Positions 26,401 through 31,980 of a stretch of DNA of 32,728 nt are shown piece by piece. Both the position numbers and the translations under genes were made by a program. This DNA is from Nonomuraea sp. MG754425 (GTDB taxonomy: Bacteria > Actinomycetota > Actinomycetes > Streptosporangiales > Streptosporangiaceae): positions 1 through 32,728 of the forward strand of contig NZ_SSXE01000110.1 of the NCBI RefSeq assembly GCF_021699195.1, given 5' to 3'. The notes below the pieces were generated by a model, which saw only the letters and a list, made by a program, of their open reading frames with translations, was not told the DNA's origin and did no database searches. Positions within the stretch are counted from its first letter, which is position 1; the number at the start of each line of letters is the position of its first letter.

Positions 26401-27002
26401 GCCTGTACGTGTCCGACCACCCGCTGGCCGGCGCCGAGCGGCTGCTGGCCAGGAACCGGGACACCACGATCGCGGACCTGCTCGGCTCCGGCCGCGACGA
26501 CCGCGGCGATGTCCGGGTGTCCGGGCTCGTCACGAAGGTGGACCGGCGGGTGAACAAGGCCGGCAACACGTGGGCCATCCTCACGGTCGAGGACATGGAC
26601 GCCGCCGTCGAGTGCCTGTTCTTCCCTCGCAACTACGAGCTGTACGGGCCCGAACTGCGGCCGGACATCGTGGTGTCGGTCGCGGGCCAGATCAACAACC
26701 GCGACGGCGCCATCTCGATCTTCGCCCAGGAGATGTCCCCCATCGACGTGTCCGGCATCAACAGCGAGTCCGGCGCCCCCATCACGCTGCTCCTGCGGGA
26801 GGACCGCATCACCCCGGCCCTGCTGGAGGAGTTGCGCCAGGTGCTGAAGACGCATCACGGGCAGGTGCCGCTGCACATCAACGTCCGGCGGCCGGCGGGC
26901 AAGGTCATGGTGATGTCGTTGCCGGAGTGGCCGGTCAACGCCGCGCCGAGCTTCGCGGCCGACATCAAGGCGCTGCTCGGCCCGGAGTCGATCTCGTTGT
27001 GA
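23448..27002 (+). CDS. dnaE: DNA polymerase III subunit alpha
   Basis: A 1184-residue replicative polymerase. The N-terminal PHP domain has H7/H9/H11 (FVHLHVHTEYSMLDG) and MSDHGNMFGAYEF, with metal ligands apparently intact. The polymerase core carries GPGRGSATGSIVAYA and the catalytic acidic triad in PPDVDLDFDD (D422, D424, with a third Asp in FLGLRNLGILDH or nearby). A helix-hairpin-helix region, the OB fold (VRVSGLVTKVDRRVNKAGNT) and a C-terminal tau/beta-contact region follow. It is DnaE1-type, not DnaE2/ImuC, by length and conserved C-terminus. The GTG at 23448 has GGGGGA 5 nt upstream; the in-frame TTG at 23436 lies ahead of that site. A -10-like TAGGCT (23403-23408) precedes it. It stands alone between terminators. 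Confidence 0.96.
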   Translation: MSKSFVHLHVHTEYSMLDGAAKLKPLFKEAERLEMPAIAMSDHGNMFGAYEFQKVAAGSPVKPIIGIEAYLAPHNRFVKERVFWGQRAETGVADGEGGKDVSGGGRFTHMTMWAKNATGLRNLFRLSSLASAEGYYSKPRMDQDLISKHADGIIATTGCPSGAVQTRIRLGQFDEAVKVAGEYQEIFGKENYFLELMDHGLDIEREVRADLLRLAKQLGIPLLATNDSHYVTEDQADAHDSLLCVGVGKNKDDPNRFRFNGSGYYLKSADEMYRLFPELPEACDNTLLVAEMVGDYSDVFAQVDRMPDFPDVPEGDTQESWLRQEVERGLVMRYGDPVPDEVMERYETEMKVIGPMGFSSYFLVVADICKYARDNGIAVGPGRGSATGSIVAYATRITELDPLEHGLLFERFLNPERINPPDVDLDFDDRHRDRMVAYVTEKYGSAYTAQVNTFGTIKAKAAVKDASRILGYPFAMGDKITKAMPPDVMGKGVPLADMFNEGHPRYNEGTEIRALYDNDPDVRKVIDTGRGIEGLIRGTGVHAAAVILSSTPLLDLIPMHTRDKDKVVITGFDYPSCEEMGLVKMDFLGLRNLGILDHAIKIIKQSRGIELDTLTMPLDDAKTYQLLARGDTLGVFQLDGGPMRQLLKLMEPTRFEDIAAVLALYRPGPMAANAHTNYAHRKNARQDIEPIHPELKDALEPILGPTFHLLVYQEQIMAVARELAGYTLGGADLLRRAMGKKKKEILDAEFANFQSGMRGNGYSDESIQALWDVMLPFSGYAFNKSHTAGYGLVAYWTAYLKANYPAEYMAALLTSVGDDKDKAAVYLAECRKMGIQVLPPDVNDSQLDFVAVGDTQVRFGMGAVRNVGENVVEGIVKSRTEKGRFTDFNDFLGKVPLTACNKRVIESLIKAGAYDSLEHPRKGLLMIHEQAVDSVIDIKKNEAHGQDSLFGGMDDTGDEMAFTIAIPDGEWDKKTKLDFEREMLGLYVSDHPLAGAERLLARNRDTTIADLLGSGRDDRGDVRVSGLVTKVDRRVNKAGNTWAILTVEDMDAAVECLFFPRNYELYGPELRPDIVVSVAGQINNRDGAISIFAQEMSPIDVSGINSESGAPITLLLREDRITPALLEELRQVLKTHHGQVPLHINVRRPAGKVMVMSLPEWPVNAAPSFAADIKALLGPESISL

Positions 27003-27032
27003 CGCGGTTGGACGGCCAGGCGCTCTGAACGT

Positions 27033-27063
27033 GGCCCCGGCACCCGCCTTGGGTGCCGGGGCC
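27033..27063 (+). terminator. dnaE terminator
   Basis: GGCCCCGGCACCC and its exact complement form a 13-bp stem with loop GCCTT, 30 nt after the stop. Confidence 0.8.
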
Positions 27064-27152
27064 GGTTCGTTGCGCGATCGAGTCCCAGCGCTGAGTCACA
27101 GATCTGCCACTCTGTCACCAAAGATTGCTCTACGTGTGCTTAGGTGTTTCTT

Positions 27153-27158
27153 TACTAT
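27153..27158 (+). promoter_or_regulatory. Candidate -10 element of the ExbB-like operon
   Basis: TACTAT within an unusually AT-rich stretch (27121-27160), 27 nt before the GTG. No well-spaced -35 is seen. Confidence 0.4.
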
Positions 27159-27184
27159 TCGGTGTGCCTAAGTGGGGTTGAAGG

Positions 27185-28102
27185 GTGTCAAGGTACGACT
27201 GGCGTCACTCGGCGTTCGCGCCGCTGCTGGGGCTTCTGGTGTCCGGTGGGCTGCTGATGACCGGGGCGGTGGAGGCGGTGCTGGTGTTCGTGGGCGCGAC
27301 CACGGCGCCGGCGGCGGCCGAGCTCGTGGTCACGCTCGTCATCGCGGTGTTCCTGACCACCGTGCTGAGGATCGTCAGGGCGGTGCCGGACATCAGGCGG
27401 GAGAACGAGGCGACCGCTCGGGCCGTGACCGGCATCGGGTCGGTGAAGCCCGGCGACGAGACGCTGGTGGGACGGCGGCTCAGGCTGTTCAAGGAGGCGG
27501 CGGAGGCGGGCAGCGACGCCGAGGCGGTGCTGAGCGCCCGCTCCGCCCTGGACGAGAGCGAGATGGCCAACAAGCACCACCTCGATCACGCGCTGATCTG
27601 GGCGCTGCCGGTCTTCGGCTTCATCGGGACGGCGCTGACCATGGCCGCGATGGTCGGCTCGTTCGGCAACGCGCTGGACGGACGCGGCGATCCCAGCGTG
27701 CTGATCGCCGCGCTCAAGCAGTACGTGCTGCCCGAACTGGCCTCCGCGTTCGGCGTCACCATGATCGCGCTGTTCCTCAGCGTGCTCGCGTTCGGCGCGA
27801 TGGCCCTGGTCGAGCGGGCGGAGCGGACCAACGTCGGGGCGGCGGACGAGGTGTTCCTGATCTACCTCGCGCGCCTGCCGGCCAAGGCCGCGGGCTCCGG
27901 CGGGCTCGCCCGCGAGATGTCCCAGATCCAGGAGCTGAGCCGGGAGCTGTCCCACACGCAGGGCCTCACGCAGGAGCTGGCGCACTCGCGGGGCCGGACC
28001 GAGGAACTGGTGAAGGGCCTGGACGCGCTGCGTACGGCCGTGGAGCGGCTGAGCGCCGTCGAGAGCCGGCCGCAGAAGTACACGCTGGTGAGGGAGCAGT
28101 GA
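27185..28102 (+). CDS. ExbB/TolQ/MotA-like proton-channel protein with coiled-coil tail
   Basis: 305 residues. TM1 (about 11-36) and TM2 (46-65) are followed by a cytoplasmic segment. TM3 (137-160, ALIWALPVFGFIGTALTMAA) and TM4 (186-209, LASAFGVTMIALFLSVLAFG) carry the small-residue and Thr pattern of the MotA/TolQ/ExbB channel domain. After TM4 a soluble tail of about 90 residues contains degenerate repeats (QELSREL, TQELAHS, TEELVKGL) that look like a coiled coil. In this superfamily pentamers convert ion flow into movement of a partner protein. The start is a GTG at 27185; the preceding ribosome-binding site is weak. The stop overlaps the next gene by 4 nt, so the two products are probably made in a fixed ratio and form a complex. 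Confidence 0.82.
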   Translation: MSRYDWRHSAFAPLLGLLVSGGLLMTGAVEAVLVFVGATTAPAAAELVVTLVIAVFLTTVLRIVRAVPDIRRENEATARAVTGIGSVKPGDETLVGRRLRLFKEAAEAGSDAEAVLSARSALDESEMANKHHLDHALIWALPVFGFIGTALTMAAMVGSFGNALDGRGDPSVLIAALKQYVLPELASAFGVTMIALFLSVLAFGAMALVERAERTNVGAADEVFLIYLARLPAKAAGSGGLAREMSQIQELSRELSHTQGLTQELAHSRGRTEELVKGLDALRTAVERLSAVESRPQKYTLVREQ

Positions 28103-28698
28103 GGAAGCGGGCGCCCGCGTCGTTCGCGCCACCGCTGGATCTGCGCTTCATCGACCTGTTCATGGCGATCGTGCTGGCGCTGTCGTTCGTGGCGATCATG
28201 CTGACCGTCGTGACGCGGATGTTGCCGACGGAGGGCGCGGCGCAGTCCCCCCGGCAGCAGAAGAGCGTGGCCCAGCTCGAACGGCAGCTCGAAGCCGCCG
28301 AGCAGGCCAGGCGGGAGGCCGAGGCCGAGCTGCGGACGACGCGGGAGCAGATCTCCGAGCAGACCGCCTTCGCGCTGCCCTGGTGGCTGATCGGCTTCTG
28401 CGCGCTGCTCGGGGTGCTGGCCGTGTTCATGAACTGGCGGGTGCGGCTGTGGAACAAGGGCACGCTGCCGCCCCTGTGGAGCTGGGGGCTGGTCACGCTC
28501 GTCGTGGTGGTGGTCACGGTGGTGATCAGATCGCTGAGCGACGGCCAGGGGTACCTGCTGCTGGCCGAGATCCCCTGGTGGGCCGCCGACATCCTGTGCC
28601 TGGGGCTGCTGCTGGTGGCGCACGTGCTGATCTCCGACATCAGGGACAGGAACGCCACGCTCGGCCGGATCAAGGCCCGTCCGGTTCCGGAGCGGTAG
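28099..28698 (+). CDS. Four-TM partner of the ExbB-like protein
   Basis: 199 residues. TM1 (about 17-39, RFIDLFMAIVLALSFVAIML) has D19 at its entrance, as the proton-carrying Asp of ExbD/TolR/MotB does. Instead of an ExbD or OmpA-like periplasmic domain there is a coiled coil (about 56-88, VAQLERQLEAAEQARREAEA), then three more TMs (about 94-111, 126-144 and 160-178). I know no described stator partner with this layout. If TM1 runs in-to-out, the coiled coil is outside and the C-terminus inside. GTG 28099 overlaps the ExbB-like stop (GTGA) and has GAGGGAG upstream. The partner assignment rests on coupling and on D19. Confidence 0.78.
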   Translation: MRKRAPASFAPPLDLRFIDLFMAIVLALSFVAIMLTVVTRMLPTEGAAQSPRQQKSVAQLERQLEAAEQARREAEAELRTTREQISEQTAFALPWWLIGFCALLGVLAVFMNWRVRLWNKGTLPPLWSWGLVTLVVVVVTVVIRSLSDGQGYLLLAEIPWWAADILCLGLLLVAHVLISDIRDRNATLGRIKARPVPER

Positions 28699-28718
28699 CT
28701 CGGACGGCACGTCCGGAG
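28699..28718 (+). terminator. Hairpin after the ExbB-like operon
   Basis: CTCGGACG-GCA-CGTCCGGAG, an 8-bp stem with one bulge, directly after the stop. Confidence 0.5.
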
Positions 28719-28787
28719 TTCAGCGGGACGTCACTTCTTTCCCGCATGACGTGGCACGCGTCTCGATCATCCTCCGAAGGAGGTGCG

Positions 28788-28907
28788 ATGTTGCGTCGAG
28801 CTCTGGGCGTGCCGGCCACCGCCGACGTCGATCACCTCAACACCGACGACCTGGCGGGGCTGGAGCGGTTCCTGCGGGCGAACGACGGCGGGCGCGCAGC
28901 GGCCTAG
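28788..28907 (+). CDS. Possible 39-residue peptide gene
   Basis: The ATG is preceded by GAAGGAGGTG, a full Shine-Dalgarno at good spacing. The product begins MLRRALGVPATADVDHLNTD and continues as an acidic helix (DLAGLERFLRANDGG) with no Cys and no signal peptide. An in-frame ATG at 28746 would add 14 residues, but the ribosome-binding site favours 28788. The Shine-Dalgarno can pair with CCTCC just before it. No family is recognised. It stands 89 nt after the ExbB-like operon and 17 nt before a convergent gene. Confidence 0.5.
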   Translation: MLRRALGVPATADVDHLNTDDLAGLERFLRANDGGRAAA

Positions 28908-28924
28908 CCGCCACGGCCGGGTGC

Positions 28925-29332
28925 TCAGTGCGCGCACCCGGCGTACTCGTCGAGGCGGCGCAGCATCGCGACCAGCATGAGCGGGAACATCACCACGTGC
29001 GAGACCAGCATCAGCCCGCCGCTGTCGATGAGCCCCGTCCACAACATGGGGAAGAGCACGAGCGCGGGCGCGAACATGATCGCGCACATCTCCAGCGTCG
29101 GGGCCCAGCCGTGGCCGCGGAAGCGCATCCACGCGGCCATGCCGATCGACATGTTGAGGGCCATCGAGAGGTACCAGAGCTCCGGCTGCTCGCTGTGGGA
29201 GACGCCGAGCCCGACGGCGGACTGCACCATGCCGAGCGCGAACATCCCGACGAACATCGCGATGATCATCTCGACGTAGTGGAGGGCGAACCTGCCCCAG
29301 CGGCGGCCGGACTTGGAGGTTGTCGTCGTCAT
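28925..29332 (-). CDS. Small four-TM membrane protein, sometimes labelled FliP-like
   Basis: 135 residues with a basic N-terminus (MTTTTSKSGRRWGRF) and four hydrophobic helices: HYVEMIIAMFVGMFALGMV, YLSMALNMSIGMAAWM, EMCAIMFAPALVLFPMLWTG and LMLVSHVVMFPLMLVAML. A conserved-looking HYVEM, a WMRFRGHGW loop and a C-terminal RRLDEYAGCAH stand out. Relatives occur widely in actinobacteria, and I recall some annotated as flagellar FliP, but there is no other flagellar gene here and the length and layout do not fit FliP. The ATG at 29332 is chosen because a leaderless promoter ends 7 nt before it; the frame is open to 29368. It is divergent from the GlxA-type regulator. Confidence 0.8.
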   Translation of the reverse strand: MTTTTSKSGRRWGRFALHYVEMIIAMFVGMFALGMVQSAVGLGVSHSEQPELWYLSMALNMSIGMAAWMRFRGHGWAPTLEMCAIMFAPALVLFPMLWTGLIDSGGLMLVSHVVMFPLMLVAMLRRLDEYAGCAH

Positions 29333-29338
29333 GCCCCG

Positions 29339-29368
29339 ACTGTCGCGGGGGCGGCCGGGGCGTGCCAA
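29339..29368 (-). promoter_or_regulatory. Leaderless promoter of the small membrane protein
   Basis: On the minus strand: TTGGCA (29368-29363), 18-nt spacer, GACAGT (29344-29339), then 7 nt to the ATG at 29332. An 11-bp inverted repeat (29349-29359 / 29370-29380) spans the -35 region and may be an operator. Confidence 0.55.
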
Positions 29369-29395
29369 GCCCGGCCGCCCGGGAGGTCCGGAAAC

Positions 29396-29424
29396 TTGGG
29401 TTCTCGGTCCTTCGGACCTACAGT
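29396..29424 (+). promoter_or_regulatory. Leaderless promoter of the GlxA-type regulator
   Basis: TTGGGT (29396-29401), 17-nt spacer, TACAGT (29419-29424), with the ATG at 29431 exactly at the expected start point. ACAGTCGGGGCATG (29420-29433) is a perfect inverted copy of 29330-29343 at the divergent gene. Confidence 0.6.
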
Positions 29425-29430
29425 CGGGGC

Positions 29431-30393
29431 ATGGACCGACGACGGGTCGTGATCGTGGCGTACGAGGCGGCGGAGTTACTCGAGATCGCGAGCATCACCT
29501 CGACGCTGGAGAGCGCGAACTGGCACGGCGCGCTGCCGTACTACGAGTACCGCGTCGCCACCCCCGGCGGCCACCCCATCAGCACCGCCACCGCGCTGAC
29601 CCTGCACGCCCAGCTCGTCCTGGAGCGGGTCACGGGGCCGCTCGACTCGCTCGTGGTGGCGGGCGGGATCGGCTACGCGGACGCCGCCGCGAACCCGCTG
29701 ATCGTCGGACACGTGCGCCGGCTGGCCCGGGAGAGCCGCCGGGTGGCCTCGGTCTGCACCGGCTCGTACGTCCTCGCCGCCGCCGGGCTGCTCGACGGGC
29801 GGCGCGCCACCACGCACTGGAGCCACGCGCAGGAGATGGCCGAGCGCTTCCCCGACGTCGTCGTGGACCCCGACCCGATCTTCATCAGGGACGGCGACGT
29901 CGCCACCTCGGCGGGCATCACCGCCGCCCTCGACCTCATGCTGGCCTTCGTGGAGGAGGACAACGGCCCCGAACTGGCCAGGACCGTCGCCCGGAACCTG
30001 GTCACCTACCTGCAACGTCCCGGCAACCAGGCGCAGATGAGCATGTTCGTCGAAGCGCCCTCGCCCGCCAACAGCCTCGTCAAGCGCACCATCGAGCACA
30101 TCGCGGCGCACCTGCGCGACGACCTGAGCAGCGCCACGCTGGCGCTGGGCGCGGGCGTCAGCGAGCGGCACCTGACCCGGCTGTTCCTGCGGCACCTCGG
30201 CCAGACGCCCGGCCGTTACGTCCGGCAGACCCGCACCGAGGCCGCCGCCCACCTGCTCGCCTCCACCTCGCTGCCGCTGGCGGCGGTGGCGACGCGTTGC
30301 GGGTTCGGCACGGCGGAGACGTTGCGGCAGGCGTTCGTCGACCGTTACGGCATCCCGCCCTCCCGCTACCGGCTGACGCAAGCGGCTGGTTGA
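29431..30393 (+). CDS. GlxA-family AraC-type transcriptional regulator
   Basis: 320 residues. Residues 1-175 form a DJ-1/PfpI (GATase1-like) domain with the nucleophile-elbow Cys in VASVCTGSYVLAAAGLLDGR and the following ATTHWSH. Residues about 215-315 form an AraC DNA-binding domain with two helix-turn-helices (SSATLALGAGVSERHLTRLF; LPLAAVATRCGFGTAETLRQ, then FVDRYGIPPSRYR). The ATG is set by the leaderless promoter before it. The divergent membrane-protein gene with mirrored promoter sequences is the likely target, together with autoregulation. The ligand is unknown. Confidence 0.92.
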   Translation: MDRRRVVIVAYEAAELLEIASITSTLESANWHGALPYYEYRVATPGGHPISTATALTLHAQLVLERVTGPLDSLVVAGGIGYADAAANPLIVGHVRRLARESRRVASVCTGSYVLAAAGLLDGRRATTHWSHAQEMAERFPDVVVDPDPIFIRDGDVATSAGITAALDLMLAFVEEDNGPELARTVARNLVTYLQRPGNQAQMSMFVEAPSPANSLVKRTIEHIAAHLRDDLSSATLALGAGVSERHLTRLFLRHLGQTPGRYVRQTRTEAAAHLLASTSLPLAAVATRCGFGTAETLRQAFVDRYGIPPSRYRLTQAAG

Positions 30394-30406
30394 TCCGGAC
30401 TCTGGC

Positions 30407-30412
30407 TAATCT
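30407..30412 (+). promoter_or_regulatory. Candidate -10 element of the kinase gene, leaderless
   Basis: TAATCT ends 8 nt before the A of the kinase ATG (30420), in the 26-nt gap after the AraC-type gene. No ribosome-binding site is present. Confidence 0.45.
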
Positions 30413-30419
30413 GTCCTCG

Positions 30420-31967
30420 ATGGATGGTGACCGGGTCATTGGGGGCTACACGCTGCGACGCCTGCTCGGGCGTGGCGGCATGGGCGAGGTGTACCTCGCC
30501 GCCACCCCCACCGGCGGCCTGGCCGCGGTCAAGCTCATCCACCCCGCCCTGGCCCGCGACCCGGCCTTCCGGCGGCGCTTCGAGCGCGAGGTGGCGGCGG
30601 CGCGGCTGGTGGCCAGGTTCTGCACCGCGCCCGTGCTGGACGCCGGCCTCGACGGGGACGTGGCCTACCTGGTCACCGAGTACGTCAAGGGGCCCGACCT
30701 GGCGCAGGCCGTGAACGAGCAGGGGCCGCTGGCGGGCGGGAACCTGGAGGCGCTGGCCGTGGGCATCGCCACCGCGCTGAGCGCCATCCACGGGGCGGGG
30801 GTGATCCACCGCGACCTGAAGCCCTCCAACGTGCTGCTCTCGCCGCTGGGACCCCGTGTGATCGACTTCGGCATCGCGCAGCTCGTCGAGCACGACTCCC
30901 CGGTCAGCCAGGCGCTGCTGGGCACCCCCGCGTTCATGGCTCCCGAGCAGGTGCGCGGTGAGCCGGTGACGCCCGCCGCCGACGTGTTCGCCTGGGGCGG
31001 GCTGATCGCGTACGCGGGGACGGGGCGGCTGCCGTTCGGGAGCGGTGCGGCGGGCACGGTGCTCTACCGGATCGTGCACGACGCGCCGCGCCTGGACGGG
31101 CTCGACGACGGCGTCCGCGGGGTGGTGGAACGGGCGCTGGCCAAGGACGTCCTGGCGCGGCCCACGGCCGCGGAACTGCTGGCCGAACTGGTGGGCGGCA
31201 CACGGCTGGCGGCGGCCAGCGAGGTGGTCGAACGTACGTGGACCGGGAACCTGACACCGGCCCCGCTCCGGACCGGGGGCCCGGCGGACGGAGCCGGGGC
31301 CCCGCCCGGCAGGGCACGGCGGCGGCGGAAGCGGTGGCCGTGGGCGGTGGCCGGGAGCGGGGCGCTGGTGCTCGCCGTCGCCGCCGCCGCGACCCTGCCC
31401 GGTCTCAACGCGCCGAGCCGGCCGTACGAGGCGGGGTTCGCGCGATCCTGGGCGGTCGGCGCGTCCGACGCCGGTACCGCCCGCCTGGACGGCGCGGGTT
31501 ACGAGCTGACCGTGCGACCGGGCTGGCGGTTGTGGAAGTCGGCCCCCGTCCAGGAGCCGGAGCACGGAGTGATCGTCAGCGGGCGGGCCACCCTGGAGGA
31601 GGGCAGCGGGGAGTACGGCGTGTGGTGCCACGGCTCGGCGGGCTCCGGCGAGCGTTACGAGTTCGGGGTGAGCGGCGCGGGCGCGGTCTCGATCGTCAAG
31701 CGCCGCACGGGCACCCAGGGCAAGGCCCTCTACGGCCCCGCCAAGGTGCCGCGGACGGCCGCCAACCGCATCGTGGCGGAGTGCGTCCGGAACGGGAGCG
31801 CGGTCACCCTGCGCATGTGGGTGAACGAGAACCTGGTCGCCGAGGTGTCCGACGCGGACGCCCCGTACGGGCCCGGCGAGGCGGGCGTGCACGCGGCCTC
31901 GGGCCCCACCGAGCAGGCCCGGGTGCGCTTCGAGTCCTTCGCCGTCCGGCCGGCGACCGGCACGTGA
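30420..31967 (+). CDS. Transmembrane Ser/Thr protein kinase (PknB/AfsK-like)
   Basis: 515 residues. The Hanks-type kinase domain (about 10-262) has the Gly loop LLGRGGMGEVYLA, K38 (AAVKLI), VIHRDLKPSNVLL (D132, K134, N137), DFG 149-151 and MAPEQ (173-177), all intact. A Pro/Gly linker and an Arg/Lys stop-transfer patch precede one TM (about 306-328). The extracytoplasmic part (about 330-515) looks like a beta-sandwich/concanavalin-like domain (YELTVRPGWRLWKSAPV, GEYGVWCHGSAGSGERYEFG, VTLRMWVNENLVAEVSDADA) with two Cys that may pair. It may bind a ligand outside and phosphorylate inside. The SARP gene begins 13 nt after its stop and is the likely substrate or co-regulated partner. ATG 30420 has a leaderless-type promoter. 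Confidence 0.92.
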   Translation: MDGDRVIGGYTLRRLLGRGGMGEVYLAATPTGGLAAVKLIHPALARDPAFRRRFEREVAAARLVARFCTAPVLDAGLDGDVAYLVTEYVKGPDLAQAVNEQGPLAGGNLEALAVGIATALSAIHGAGVIHRDLKPSNVLLSPLGPRVIDFGIAQLVEHDSPVSQALLGTPAFMAPEQVRGEPVTPAADVFAWGGLIAYAGTGRLPFGSGAAGTVLYRIVHDAPRLDGLDDGVRGVVERALAKDVLARPTAAELLAELVGGTRLAAASEVVERTWTGNLTPAPLRTGGPADGAGAPPGRARRRRKRWPWAVAGSGALVLAVAAAATLPGLNAPSRPYEAGFARSWAVGASDAGTARLDGAGYELTVRPGWRLWKSAPVQEPEHGVIVSGRATLEEGSGEYGVWCHGSAGSGERYEFGVSGAGAVSIVKRRTGTQGKALYGPAKVPRTAANRIVAECVRNGSAVTLRMWVNENLVAEVSDADAPYGPGEAGVHAASGPTEQARVRFESFAVRPATGT

Positions 31968-31980
31968 GATCGGAGCGCTG

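Noticed and set aside
23220..26876. A 1218-residue minus-strand open frame opposite dnaE
   Set aside because: Same high-GC effect; dnaE carries the PHP, catalytic and OB motifs on the plus strand.
27185..28698. A Zorya-type defence system
   Set aside because: The channel protein lacks the long ZorA tail, the partner lacks the ZorB peptidoglycan-binding domain, and no ZorC/ZorD or other defence gene is adjacent.
28783..28980. Alternative GTG-started frame over the small peptide region
   Set aside because: Its start falls within the Shine-Dalgarno of the 28788 frame, and the product (Cys/Arg/Thr-rich) looks like a frame shadow.
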